Assembly: GCA_045652835.1 (NCBI GenBank)
Contig: JAZOLE010000122.1
Location: 1-13,536, forward strand
Direction: 5' to 3'
DNA: 13,536 bases
From: SVQP01 sp045652835
GTDB taxonomy: Bacteria > Bacillota > Clostridia > Oscillospirales > CAG-272
Of the stretch, positions 1 through 8,007 are shown in pieces (within the stretch, counting starts at the first letter, position 1; each line of letters starts with the position of its first letter). The position numbers were made by a program, and so were the translations under genes. The notes beneath the pieces are model-generated. The model saw only the letters and a list, made by a program, of their open reading frames with translations. It ran no database searches and was not told the DNA's origin.

Positions 1-982
1 GATTGAGAATGATCTGTCCATTTGCGTCACGCTTGTATTCAATGACGATTCTCATACCGTTTCTACCCGACTCGTCACGCATATCCGAAATGCCCTCTAC
101 GCGCTTTTCCTTGACCAGGTTCGCAATTGCCTCGCAAAGCTGGCTCTTGTTGACCATGTAGGGAATTTCGGTGATGATGATGCGGCGGTTTTCCTCGTCG
201 ATCTCAGCCTTTGCACGCACCTGGATCTTGCCCTTACCGGTCAGATATGCTTCCTTGATGCCGTTGGTACCGTAAATGGTGCCGTAGGTGGGGAAGTCGG
301 GACCCTTGATAAACTGCATCAGCTCATCAATAGTGCACTCGGGGTTGTGAATACGGTAGATGGTAGCGTCGATGGTCTCGTTTAAGTTGTGAGGCGGAAT
401 GTTGGTCGCCATACCAACCGCAATACCTACAGAGCCGTTGACCAAAAGATTGGGGAAGCGCGCAGGAAGAACGCTTGGCTCACGCAAGCGGTTATCGTAG
501 TTGGGCACCATTTGTACCACGTTTTTATCCAGGTCCTTGAGCATCTCATCCGAGATCTTATCAAGGCGTGCCTCGGTATAACGGTATGCAGCAGGCGGGT
601 CACCGTCCACGCTACCGAAGTTACCGCTACCCTCTATTAAGGGATAGCGCAGCGAGAAGGGCTGTGCCATACGCACCAGCGTGCCGTAAACCGAGGAGTC
701 ACCGTGGGGGTGATAACGACCCAGCACGTTACCGACCGTCTTTGCAGACTTCTGCGTGGGTCTGTCGTGCGTGGCGTGATCCTCGTACATAGCGTAAAGC
801 ACGCGGCGCTGACCGGGCTTCAGACCGTCTCTGACGTCGGGCAGAGCACGCGAAATGATAACAGACATAGAGTATTCGATAAAGGACTTTTTGACTTCCT
901 TATCCATACCCACGTCTACGATCTTTTGTTGGTCAAACAGAATATTTTCGTATTCCTGATCTCGTTTGTCTTTTCTGATCAT
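1..982 (-). CDS. gyrA: DNA gyrase subunit A, N-terminal part (cut by window edge)
   Basis: This is the breakage-reunion subunit of gyrase, which with GyrB introduces negative supercoils using ATP. About 327 N-terminal residues are visible; the frame is still open at base 1, so the rest lies to the left. The protein begins MIRKDKRDQEYENILF. The family core follows: SRALPDVRDGLKPGQRR (44-60), the HPHGDSSVYG segment (91-100) and AAYRYTE (131-137), where Tyr135 aligns with the catalytic tyrosine (E. coli Tyr122). The ATG at 982 is preceded by GAAGG with suitable spacing; this site overlaps the mreD stop codon and the gap is only 12 bases, so gyrA is probably co-transcribed with mreD. Oddity: the residue at the place of E. 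coli Asp87, usually acidic in the quinolone-resistance region, is Gly100. ParC is an alternative, but the position beside gyrB and oriC favours GyrA. Confidence 0.96.
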   Translation of the reverse strand, partial: MIRKDKRDQEYENILFDQQKIVDVGMDKEVKKSFIEYSMSVIISRALPDVRDGLKPGQRRVLYAMYEDHATHDRPTQKSAKTVGNVLGRYHPHGDSSVYGTLVRMAQPFSLRYPLIEGSGNFGSVDGDPPAAYRYTEARLDKISDEMLKDLDKNVVQMVPNYDNRLREPSVLPARFPNLLVNGSVGIAVGMATNIPPHNLNETIDATIYRIHNPECTIDELMQFIKGPDFPTYGTIYGTNGIKEAYLTGKGKIQVRAKAEIDEENRRIIITEIPYMVNKSQLCEAIANLVKEKRVEGISDMRDESGRNGMRIVIEYKRDANGQIILN

Positions 983-994
983 TTTGATACCTTC

Positions 995-1573
995 TTAAAT
1001 AATTTTATCTATGGTTTGGTGCTTTATTTTACGAATGGGGAGTGTCAATACAAGGGACACAAGATATATCGGCAGCAAACTCATGCACGTGCCCAAAAAT
1101 AGGGGCAGGCACACGTACCGTGCCACGTCGAACAGCTGCACGCTGCCTACCGACAGAAAAACGTATATGATGGCAATCACGGCACGCAGGGCGGCAGATA
1201 TCACACCCACGGCGAGATAGACGTAAAATTTCTTATTTGGCAGCAGATCGGCACTCACGTGCGCACCGTATCCGCAAAGCATGTATAAAAGCGGTAACAG
1301 GAAAATTCCGCAGCCTCCCGTGGCATCTGCAAGCACACCTGCAAAAATACCGAACAGGGCGCCATAGGCGCTACCGTAGGTGACACCGTGGGTGTTGTGC
1401 GATTGTCCTGCTAATATGCCCATACCCACCGTCAGGCAGAGCAGCAGATCGGGCACAAGGATTGCGTCATTGAGGTAATGGGGTAAAAATGAGGTCTGCG
1501 CCGCGCAAAGCAGTACACCGCAGCATAGGCATCCTATGATGGTAATGGCGTGTAACAGAGCGTTTTTTTTCAT
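995..1573 (-). CDS. mreD: Rod shape-determining protein MreD
   Basis: MreD is an integral membrane partner of MreC in the elongasome that directs lateral cell-wall synthesis. The 192-residue product has about five to six hydrophobic segments, near residues 7-28, 36-54, 70-98, 115-140 and 150-178, with few charges between them. It ends in a basic tail (IRKIKHQTIDKII). Length, membrane pattern and position directly after mreC support the call; MreD sequences are poorly conserved, so context carries much of the weight. The ATG at 1573 overlaps the mreC stop codon as ATGA, implying translational coupling. The stop is followed after 12 bases by gyrA. No mreB is visible in the window. Confidence 0.88.
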   Translation of the reverse strand: MKKNALLHAITIIGCLCCGVLLCAAQTSFLPHYLNDAILVPDLLLCLTVGMGILAGQSHNTHGVTYGSAYGALFGIFAGVLADATGGCGIFLLPLLYMLCGYGAHVSADLLPNKKFYVYLAVGVISAALRAVIAIIYVFLSVGSVQLFDVARYVCLPLFLGTCMSLLPIYLVSLVLTLPIRKIKHQTIDKII

Positions 1574-2433
1574 GGCTGCGCGTCCTCGGTCTCAATCTCC
1601 GGCAGTTTTTCTACAAAGCCGGTGATAACGAACACCTGCTCAAGCGAATCAAAATCCACGGCAGGCTTGATGGTCGCGGTCAGTGTGCGGTTGTAGGTGT
1701 CGGGCATAATTTCAATGACGTGCCCCACGGTCAGCCCGGAAGGATAAATGTCGCCAAGGTCACCCGTAACCACGCGGTCACCGATCTGCAGCTTAGCGTC
1801 CTCGGGCAAATAGATCACGCGCAGCAGCCCCTGCTGTCCCATGGCGTATGGACAGTCGGTCATGCCAACGTCACCCGAGCGTTGCACGTAAACGCCCACA
1901 CCCGTATCGTACTGCAACAGCGTACGCACGCGGCAGGAGTTGGTGCTGACCTCGTAAACGTAGCCTACAACGCCGTTTTTGGTGATTACAGCCATATTCT
2001 CACGAATACCCGACGAAGTACCCTTGTCCAACGTCAGATATTGCAGATACGTGCCGTCGCTGCGACCAAGCACCTGTGCTGCAACCGCAGAAAAGGACTC
2101 ATATCTGTCGCGCACGCCCAAATAATCGCGCAAGGCAGCATTCTCACCCACGGCAAGCTCCGCGTCATGCAGCTGATTTTCCAAATTTTCCACGCGATCC
2201 TTTAAGGCTTGATTTTCCTCATACAGCGCGCGCATGTTGGCAAAGTAGACTGCATAGCCGTCAAAGGCTTGGGAAAGCTTTGTAAATGCGTTTTGAAAGG
2301 GTGCCATAGCGTCCTGCACCATGGCAGCGGGGATATTTTGCACCCCCATAAAGTAGAATACCGAAAATACGGTCACAGCGCACAAAGCCAAGGTCAAGGA
2401 CACGATAAATATTTTATTTTTGATATATTTCAT
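1570..2433 (-). CDS. mreC: Rod shape-determining protein MreC
   Basis: MreC is a bitopic membrane protein outside the cytoplasm that scaffolds the elongasome and regulates cell-wall synthases. The 287-residue product has a single N-terminal membrane segment (about 9-29), then a heptad-like coiled coil (about 60-105, rich in E, N, L and A). The extracytoplasmic beta domain follows (about 115-280), with the family-typical stretches YLTLDKGTSSGI, NGVVGYV, GDRVVTGDLGDIYPSGLTVG and a terminal VFVITGF. Length matches the family (about 270-300). The ATG at 2433 overlaps the kinase stop as ATGA, and AAAGGA lies five bases upstream of it within the kinase gene. It overlaps mreD in the same way at the 3' end. 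mreC and mreD normally follow mreB; here they follow a sugar kinase. Confidence 0.95.
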   Translation of the reverse strand: MKYIKNKIFIVSLTLALCAVTVFSVFYFMGVQNIPAAMVQDAMAPFQNAFTKLSQAFDGYAVYFANMRALYEENQALKDRVENLENQLHDAELAVGENAALRDYLGVRDRYESFSAVAAQVLGRSDGTYLQYLTLDKGTSSGIRENMAVITKNGVVGYVYEVSTNSCRVRTLLQYDTGVGVYVQRSGDVGMTDCPYAMGQQGLLRVIYLPEDAKLQIGDRVVTGDLGDIYPSGLTVGHVIEIMPDTYNRTLTATIKPAVDFDSLEQVFVITGFVEKLPEIETEDAQP

Positions 2434-3356
2434 GTCAATCCTTTCTGTACGTTTGTGTGTATATACTCGGCATATATTTGCGTAAGGTCAGGCAGCTGCC
2501 CGGCAGGCAAGCGTACCTTGGCGGTCGCAGTTGCCGAGGCAAAGCGCAGGGCTTGTTCGATCGGCACCGAACACAGCTCGCGCGCGTAAATAAACGCTGC
2601 AAGCATGGTATCTCCCGCCCCCGCAAAGCCGCGCACATGCTCGACAATCGGGCTTTGCACAAGATAAATTTCCTCGTTACCCGCAAAGATTGCGCCACGC
2701 TTGTCCATGGAGCAAAGAATTTGCACACCTGTGCGCTTGTATGCGGCAAAAATTGCGGCACATGCGTCCTCTTTAGTTTTCAACATGGAAATATCTTGTG
2801 TAAAGGACGCGCAAAATTCCTGCAAATTCGGCTTGATAAGCAGCGGTTTTGCTTGTACTGCAAGGGAAAGCGCATCACCCGAGGCATCAACCACACAAGC
2901 AATATGCTGCGCTTTCAACTGTTTGGTCAATGAGTTATACACACCCTTTTCCACACCCTGTGGAAAACTTCCACACAGGGCAACGTGTGAAAAATGTCGT
3001 GTGCGACAAATGTCGATAATTCTGTCAACAACCTGTGTAAAATCCTGTGGAAAAATGATTCCTGCCGTGCCGTTGCACTCACGGTGCGTGCCGTCTGCGT
3101 CAATGTACTTGTAATTGTGTCGCAGGGCAAGCGAGGTGGGAATCAGCTCACAGTCAAAGCCGCAGTCGGCAAGCAAAGCGCTTGTCTGCCCCTCGCGGTC
3201 ATTCGGCGCAAGAAGCGTGACGTCAGCACCCAGCGCGTGCAGCATACGGGCAAGATTGATTGCCTTGCCGCCAAGAGATACAGTTCTCTCGGTCTCTTTG
3301 CCGTCCTTTGTATGCACCGTCACGTCCAGCGCGGGATGCAGACAAACTGCAAGCAC
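2430..3356 (-). CDS. PfkB-family sugar-phosphate kinase, 1-phosphofructokinase/tagatose-6-phosphate kinase type
   Basis: This is a probable cytoplasmic ATP-dependent kinase of hexose phosphates. With a GTG start at 3356 the 308-residue protein begins MLAVCLHPALDVTV, matching the family start (L-x-PALD). Other motifs are GGKAINLARML (29-39), CGSFPQGVEKGVY (128-140), VVDASGDAL (155-163), KPN (175-177) and the C-terminal signature GFAGAGDTMLAAF (243-255) with catalytic Asp249. The usual GGKGIN is GGKAIN here. Substrate cannot be fixed; fructose-1-phosphate or tagatose-6-phosphate are the family options. In-frame ATGs at 3425 and 3503 would overlap gyrB and add unmatched residues, so they are less likely; ATG 3425 does sit just after GAGGAG. 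The gene starts 37 bases after gyrB and overlaps mreC by 4 bases. No other sugar-use gene is adjacent. Bases 2941-3060 are unusually rich in palindromes. Confidence 0.85.
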   Translation of the reverse strand: MLAVCLHPALDVTVHTKDGKETERTVSLGGKAINLARMLHALGADVTLLAPNDREGQTSALLADCGFDCELIPTSLALRHNYKYIDADGTHRECNGTAGIIFPQDFTQVVDRIIDICRTRHFSHVALCGSFPQGVEKGVYNSLTKQLKAQHIACVVDASGDALSLAVQAKPLLIKPNLQEFCASFTQDISMLKTKEDACAAIFAAYKRTGVQILCSMDKRGAIFAGNEEIYLVQSPIVEHVRGFAGAGDTMLAAFIYARELCSVPIEQALRFASATATAKVRLPAGQLPDLTQIYAEYIHTNVQKGLT

Positions 3357-3393
3357 ACGCCCTGTTGCACAGGCGTTTACGATATTTTCAAAA

Positions 3394-5361
3394 TCAGATG
3401 TCCAGATTTTCTGCAAACTTTGCATTCTCCTCGATAAATACGCGTCTTGGCTCAACCTTGTCACCCATGAGTAGCGAGAAGGTCTGGTCGCAAAGCATTG
3501 CATCCTCCATAGTTACGCGCAGAATGGTACGCGTGCTGGGGTCCATGGTGGTCTCCCAAAGCTCGTCGGGGTTCATCTCACCAAGACCCTTGTAGCGGTC
3601 GGCTTCCACGTTGTTGCCGCCAAGCTCTGCGATATAAACGTCGCGCTCAGCGTCCGAAAACGCGTATTTTTCACCGATCTTTTTACCGCCGCTGCGCTTA
3701 TAAACCTTGTAAAGCGGAGGCTGTGCCAAATAAATGTGACCCTGCTTGATCAGCTCGGGCATATGACGGAAGAAGAAGGTGAGAAGCAGAATACGGATAT
3801 GCGAGCCGTCGACGTCCGCGTCCGCCATGATAATGATCTTGCCGTAACGCAGCTTGGAGATATCAAATTCATCGCCGATACCGCAGCCCAGTGCCTGAAT
3901 GATGGGCACCAGCGAGGGATTGGCGTAAACCTTGTCAAGTCTGGTCTTTTCAACGTTGAGCACCTTACCGCGCAGAGGAAGGATTGCCTGGAATCGAGAG
4001 TTACGGCCCTGCTTTGCAGAACCGCCTGCACTGTCTCCCTCTACCATGTAAATCTCGGTAAATTCGGTGTTTCTGTCCTGACAGTCGGCAAGCTTACCGG
4101 GCAGGGAAGAGCCCTCGAAAAGACCCTTTCTTCTTGCGGTTTCACGTGCCTTTCTTGCAGCCTCGCGAGCACGGGAAGCGGCAAGGGATTTTTCGATAAT
4201 GATCTTACCAACAGAGGGGTTTTCCTCAAGGTATTCGCCAAGCTTGGATACCACGGTGTTCTCCACCAAGGTTCTGATCTCGGAGTTACCAAGCTTTGCC
4301 TTGGTCTGGCTTTCAAACTGTGCGTTTTCCAGCTTGACCGAGATAATGGCGCAAAGACCCTCACGCACGTCGTCACCCGAAAGATTCTTATCACTGTCTT
4401 TAAGGATGCCGTTCTTGCGTGCATAGTCATTGAGCACGCGCGTCAGACCCGCCTTAAAGCCGGTCTCGTGCGTACCACCCTCAATGGTATTCATGTTGTT
4501 TGCAAAGGTCATGATGACGTCACTGTAAGAATCGTTATACTGCAAGGCAATTTCGGCAACGCTCGTGTCCTTTTCCGCCTTCATGTAAATAACGTCACGG
4601 TGTACGGGATCCGAGTGCTTGGACTCTGTCAGAAACTCAACAAAGGTGGAAATACCGCCTTCAAACTGCAGATCCGCCGTGCGCATCTCTTCACCCTCGC
4701 CAACACGCGCGTCACACAGCACAAGGTGCACGCCCGCGTTGAGAAATGCCTGCTCACGCAAGCGATTGAGCAGAATATCGTAGTCAAATACAGTCTCCTC
4801 AAAGATGGTGGGGTCGGGCTTAAAGGTGACCTTTACGCCGTGCGGACGCTCGGGGCACTCACCCTCGCAGCGGAAGGGACGCGCCACAAAGCCGCGCTCA
4901 AAACGCTCGGTATAGTGCAGTCCGTCCACCGAGTCGTCAAGCTCCAGCCATTCGGAAAGCGCGTTTACAACAGACGCACCAACGCCGTGCAAGCCGCCCG
5001 CGATCTTATAGCCGCCACCGCCGAATTTACCGCCTGCGTGCAGAATGGTATACACTACCTCAGGGGTAGGAATGCCTTCCTTTGCGTGCATACCGGCAGG
5101 AATACCTCTACCGTTGTCCTCAACAGTTACGCTGTTATCGGGATTGATTGTCACGCGAATGGTATCGCAATACCCCGCCAGTGCCTCGTCGATCGAGTTA
5201 TCCACGATCTCATAGACCAAATGGTGCAAGCCGCGGATCGAGGTGGTACCGATATACATACCGGGACGCTTTCTGACCGCTTCAAGGCCCTCAAGCACCT
5301 GAATTTGGCTTTCGTCATATACGTTTTCTTTTTCCGGGGTAAGATTTTGATTTTCTTGCAT
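3394..5361 (-). CDS. gyrB: DNA gyrase subunit B
   Basis: GyrB is the ATPase subunit of gyrase. The 655-residue protein has the GHKL ATPase domain first: YEIVDNSIDEALAG (50-63), DNGRGIP (82-88) and the ATP-lid glycine motif GGLHGVGASVVNALS (122-136). The transducer domain follows. The Toprim domain has EGDSAGGSAKQGRN (from Glu441) and MADADVDGSHI (from 512), supplying the metal-binding acidic residues. It ends with RYKGLGEMNPDELWETTMDP and RRVFIEENA, typical of type II topoisomerase B subunits. Length fits the short Bacillota-type GyrB. ATG 5361 is chosen because AAGGA lies eight bases upstream; a TTG six bases earlier (5367) would sit too close to that site. It follows remB after 33 bases. 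ParE is the alternative, but synteny with recF and remB argues for GyrB. Confidence 0.97.
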   Translation of the reverse strand: MQENQNLTPEKENVYDESQIQVLEGLEAVRKRPGMYIGTTSIRGLHHLVYEIVDNSIDEALAGYCDTIRVTINPDNSVTVEDNGRGIPAGMHAKEGIPTPEVVYTILHAGGKFGGGGYKIAGGLHGVGASVVNALSEWLELDDSVDGLHYTERFERGFVARPFRCEGECPERPHGVKVTFKPDPTIFEETVFDYDILLNRLREQAFLNAGVHLVLCDARVGEGEEMRTADLQFEGGISTFVEFLTESKHSDPVHRDVIYMKAEKDTSVAEIALQYNDSYSDVIMTFANNMNTIEGGTHETGFKAGLTRVLNDYARKNGILKDSDKNLSGDDVREGLCAIISVKLENAQFESQTKAKLGNSEIRTLVENTVVSKLGEYLEENPSVGKIIIEKSLAASRAREAARKARETARRKGLFEGSSLPGKLADCQDRNTEFTEIYMVEGDSAGGSAKQGRNSRFQAILPLRGKVLNVEKTRLDKVYANPSLVPIIQALGCGIGDEFDISKLRYGKIIIMADADVDGSHIRILLLTFFFRHMPELIKQGHIYLAQPPLYKVYKRSGGKKIGEKYAFSDAERDVYIAELGGNNVEADRYKGLGEMNPDELWETTMDPSTRTILRVTMEDAMLCDQTFSLLMGDKVEPRRVFIEENAKFAENLDI

Positions 5362-5394
5362 GTTCAAATTCCTTTTTATAGTTTTGATGTGATA

Positions 5395-5655
5395 TTAGAA
5401 GCTGGAAGGATCCTTGATTCTGCCCCATAAGGAGCTTGCCGAAAGCTGCGAAAAGCATATCTTGCAGCCCTGACTCGTACGGTACAGCACAAAGGATTTC
5501 GGAATTTCCTGTCTTGCCGAGTCCAGCATGCCGTTCTTTTCGGCGCGGGTCAGATATTGCCTTGTAATAGGGGAGAGCGTTGCATTATCGGTATCAAAAA
5601 TGCCGATAATGTCGCGTATACGAATATTTTTGTTATTTCCAACGTGTAGAAACAT
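5395..5655 (-). CDS. remB: RemB/YaaB-like DUF370 protein
   Basis: This is a small (86-residue) protein of the family that includes B. subtilis RemB (YaaB), which lies at the same place between recF and gyrB. The N-terminal pattern MFLHVGNN..IRIRDIIGIFD and the central PKSFVLY..(I)CFSQLSASSLWGRI match what I recall of that family (MYIHLG..RDIVGIFD; PKS..YSPLSSSTL). The related RemA is a DNA-binding activator of biofilm-matrix genes in B. subtilis; the function of RemB is less clear, so no function is asserted here. The ATG at 5655 is six bases after the recF stop; the ribosome site is weak (AAAAGAG about nine bases upstream), consistent with translational coupling to recF. Confidence 0.85.
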   Translation of the reverse strand: MFLHVGNNKNIRIRDIIGIFDTDNATLSPITRQYLTRAEKNGMLDSARQEIPKSFVLYRTSQGCKICFSQLSASSLWGRIKDPSSF

Positions 5656-5661
5656 AGTAAT

Positions 5662-6780
5662 TCACTCTTTTCTTTGGTACGTGCCATTCTTGACAAGCAC
5701 GGTATTCTGACCTCCCACAAGTCCACTCTCACAGCAGGTCATAATGACCTGGCGATCGCGGATCTCGTCAAGCAAAAATGCACGGCGGGAGGCATCCAGC
5801 TCAGAGAGCACGTCATCAAACAGAAAGACGGGATATTCCTTGTCACCAAATTCACGCGAAATTTCACCCTCTGCCATCTTCATGGCAAGTGCTATGGATC
5901 TCTGTTGCCCCTGTGAGGCAAAAATTCGCGCGTATTTGCCGTTTAAGACAATTTCAAGGTCATCACGGTGAATGCCCCATAACGTGCTTCCCGCGGCAAT
6001 TTCGCGGTCGTGGTGCGACATATACAGCCGCATAAAGGCACGCTCGCAATATTCTCTGTCTGCATACATATCGTCAGCAATGTGCGCAGTGCCCTTGTAC
6101 TGTACGCTGACCTGCTCGCGCTCGCCCGACATACCCGTGAAAAATTCACCCACGTAGCGATCAAGGCTTTGCACGTATTCATGTCGCACATAGGCGATAT
6201 AAGCCGCCTCATGCGCAAGCTGTGCGCTCCACAGCTCAACTGTATCGTCAAAGGTCTTTCGGTCGGTCTCAGCCACCTTTAAGAGGCTGTTGCGCTGCTT
6301 GAGCAGCTGATTGTATCTCTGCAACGCGCGCACGTACGCGGGATGCAGCTGTGAGATAGCAACGTCAAGGAAATTGCGTCGCTCTCCCGGCCCCTCCTTA
6401 ACCAAGGAAAGGTGCTCGGGACAAAACAGTACAACACGGAAATTACCAAGCAGCTGACTGGTGCGCGCCAAGGAAACGCCGTTGTGATATACGCGTCTGC
6501 GCGCCCTTGTACCGGCATACAGCGTCATTTCCACGGTCTGCTCGCGTGCATTGTCCGCAAAATGCTGCTTGATGCTGCACTCCTCTTGCCCAAAGCGCAC
6601 AAGCTCAGCATCCTTTGCCTGGCGAAAGGTCTTACCAAGGGCGCAAAGATAAATGGCTTCAAGCAAATTGGTCTTGCCTTGCGCGTTATCTCCCACAAGC
6701 ACGTTAACGCCGGGAGTAAAATCCACGCAAGCCTGCTCGATATTGCGAAAATTACAAACTTCTATGCGATTGCATTGCAT
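5662..6780 (-). CDS. recF: DNA replication and repair protein RecF
   Basis: RecF is an SMC-like ATPase that loads RecA with RecO and RecR at single-strand gaps. The 372-residue protein starts MQCNRIEVCNFRNIEQ (typical xIExxNFRN), followed by Walker A GDNAQGKT (30-37). RecF-characteristic text follows: FCPEHLSLVKEGPGERRNFLD. The ABC signature region is SQGQQRSIALAMKMAE (from 289), and Walker B is VFLFDDVLSELD (from 318, Asp322-Asp323). Length is normal. Its ATG lies seven bases after the dnaN stop, with AAGGA about 11 bases upstream inside the end of dnaN. In many Bacillota a roughly 70-codon S4-domain gene sits between dnaN and recF; the seven-base gap leaves no room for one. Confidence 0.96.
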   Translation of the reverse strand: MQCNRIEVCNFRNIEQACVDFTPGVNVLVGDNAQGKTNLLEAIYLCALGKTFRQAKDAELVRFGQEECSIKQHFADNAREQTVEMTLYAGTRARRRVYHNGVSLARTSQLLGNFRVVLFCPEHLSLVKEGPGERRNFLDVAISQLHPAYVRALQRYNQLLKQRNSLLKVAETDRKTFDDTVELWSAQLAHEAAYIAYVRHEYVQSLDRYVGEFFTGMSGEREQVSVQYKGTAHIADDMYADREYCERAFMRLYMSHHDREIAAGSTLWGIHRDDLEIVLNGKYARIFASQGQQRSIALAMKMAEGEISREFGDKEYPVFLFDDVLSELDASRRAFLLDEIRDRQVIMTCCESGLVGGQNTVLVKNGTYQRKE

Positions 6781-6787
6781 AAAAGCA

Positions 6788-7933
6788 TCAATCCTTCATA
6801 CGAACGGGGAGCAAAAGGAACAGTTCCTTGTCCTCACCCTGTACTGCAGGCTCAATATTGATGCTGGAGAGAGCCGAGGTCATGCTCAGCTTGACTCTGT
6901 CAGCCGTGCAAGCACGCAGAGAATCGATCAGATAACGGTTATTAAACGCAATTACAAGGTCGTCACCCTCGTGGTCAATGCTAAGCTCCTCATAGGTAGA
7001 GCCTGCCGTCGAGGTTGCGGAGATCTTGAGATAATCGCCTGCCACGGTCAGCTTAACGTGAGAGCGTACGCTGCCCGCAATTCTTTCCTCGGTAACAAGT
7101 GCCGCACGCTCAAGCGCACCAATCAGCACAGCTCTGTCAAGCTCAACGCCGATTCTGTGATTGGTCATAATGATGCGGTTATAGTCGATATAGTCGCCGT
7201 CAATCAGGCGAGAGAAGAATACCATATTGTCAAGGTCAAATATGATGTTCTTGCGGCTGGTGTAAACGGTTACGGTCGCATCCTCGTCATTTTCCAGCAT
7301 TCTGTAAAGCTCGTTGACAGTCTTGCAAGGAATGATAAACGAGAAATCAGAGCTGCCCTGTGCACTGAACGCCTCAATCTCGGTCGTTACGTTGCACTTT
7401 GCAAGCTTAAAGGAGTCGCAGGATACAAGATAGAGCACGTTGCCCGCAATTTTGAAGTGACAGCCGTTGAGCACGGGACGCTGATCGTTGACACCCATAG
7501 CGTACATGACCTTGGAGAGCATCTCCTTGAGCACGCTCTGCTTGATCTTAAAGCCGTTTTGCGAGGTCAGACGGGGAATTTCGGGGAAATCCGCACCTGC
7601 AAGTGCGTTCATCTTATGAGAGGAATTTGCGGAAACGATCTCAGCGCCAAGCTTTTCGTTGACGGTCAGGGTCACGGTCTCGCCTTCCATAACGCGAATG
7701 GTCTGCACGAATTTTTGTGCGTTGATGATGTAAGTGCCTGCTTCCTGCACCTCTGCATTGATGACAAGGTGGACGCCCTTTTCAAGGTCAAAGGTGGTCA
7801 GCACGCAGGTGTTGTCCTCTTTTGCTTCAAACAGAATGCCCTCAACGGCGGTCAGCGTGGACTTACCGGATACTGCGCACATCAGGGGTGCGACGGCGTT
7901 ACAAATTTCCTGTCGGTTAAATACGATTTTCAT
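6788..7933 (-). CDS. dnaN: DNA polymerase III beta subunit (sliding clamp)
   Basis: The sliding clamp is a ring dimer that tethers DNA polymerase III and recruits repair factors. The 381-residue protein starts MKIVFNRQEICNAVAPL and ends ELFLLLPVRMKD, matching the family C-terminus (LLPVR) that helps form the hydrophobic peptide-binding pocket. Family segments include SGKSTLTAVEGILFEA, NALAGADFPEIPRL, NDQRPVLNGCHF, SFIIPCKTVNEL and RLIDGDYIDYNRII. ATG 7933 is chosen because GGAG lies six bases upstream; an in-frame ATG 33 bases further up lacks a site and adds unmatched residues. It lies downstream of dnaA across the origin-like gap and leads directly into recF. A 6-bp GC hairpin sits just upstream of its ribosome site. 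Confidence 0.97.
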   Translation of the reverse strand: MKIVFNRQEICNAVAPLMCAVSGKSTLTAVEGILFEAKEDNTCVLTTFDLEKGVHLVINAEVQEAGTYIINAQKFVQTIRVMEGETVTLTVNEKLGAEIVSANSSHKMNALAGADFPEIPRLTSQNGFKIKQSVLKEMLSKVMYAMGVNDQRPVLNGCHFKIAGNVLYLVSCDSFKLAKCNVTTEIEAFSAQGSSDFSFIIPCKTVNELYRMLENDEDATVTVYTSRKNIIFDLDNMVFFSRLIDGDYIDYNRIIMTNHRIGVELDRAVLIGALERAALVTEERIAGSVRSHVKLTVAGDYLKISATSTAGSTYEELSIDHEGDDLVIAFNNRYLIDSLRACTADRVKLSMTSALSSINIEPAVQGEDKELFLLLPVRMKD

Positions 7934-7948
7934 AAAAATCTCCATTCC

Positions 7949-7964
7949 GCCGCCAAAGGGCGGC
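7949..7964 (-). repeat. GC hairpin just upstream of the dnaN ribosome binding site
   Basis: GCCGCC and GGCGGC form a perfect 6-bp stem with a four-base loop, ending about seven bases before the GGAG of dnaN. There is no following T-run in the dnaN direction, so it is not a terminator. It could affect dnaN mRNA stability or ribosome access; that is inference. Confidence 0.5.
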
Positions 7965-8007
7965 ATTCACATTTTTTGGTTTTCGCACACGTCGTGTACG
8001 TCGCGCT

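Noticed and set aside
3736..5430. A 564-codon open frame on the plus strand opposite gyrB
   Set aside because: It is fully antisense to a clear gyrB, starts without a ribosome site and has no recognisable motif. Long antisense frames are common opposite genes with this codon bias.
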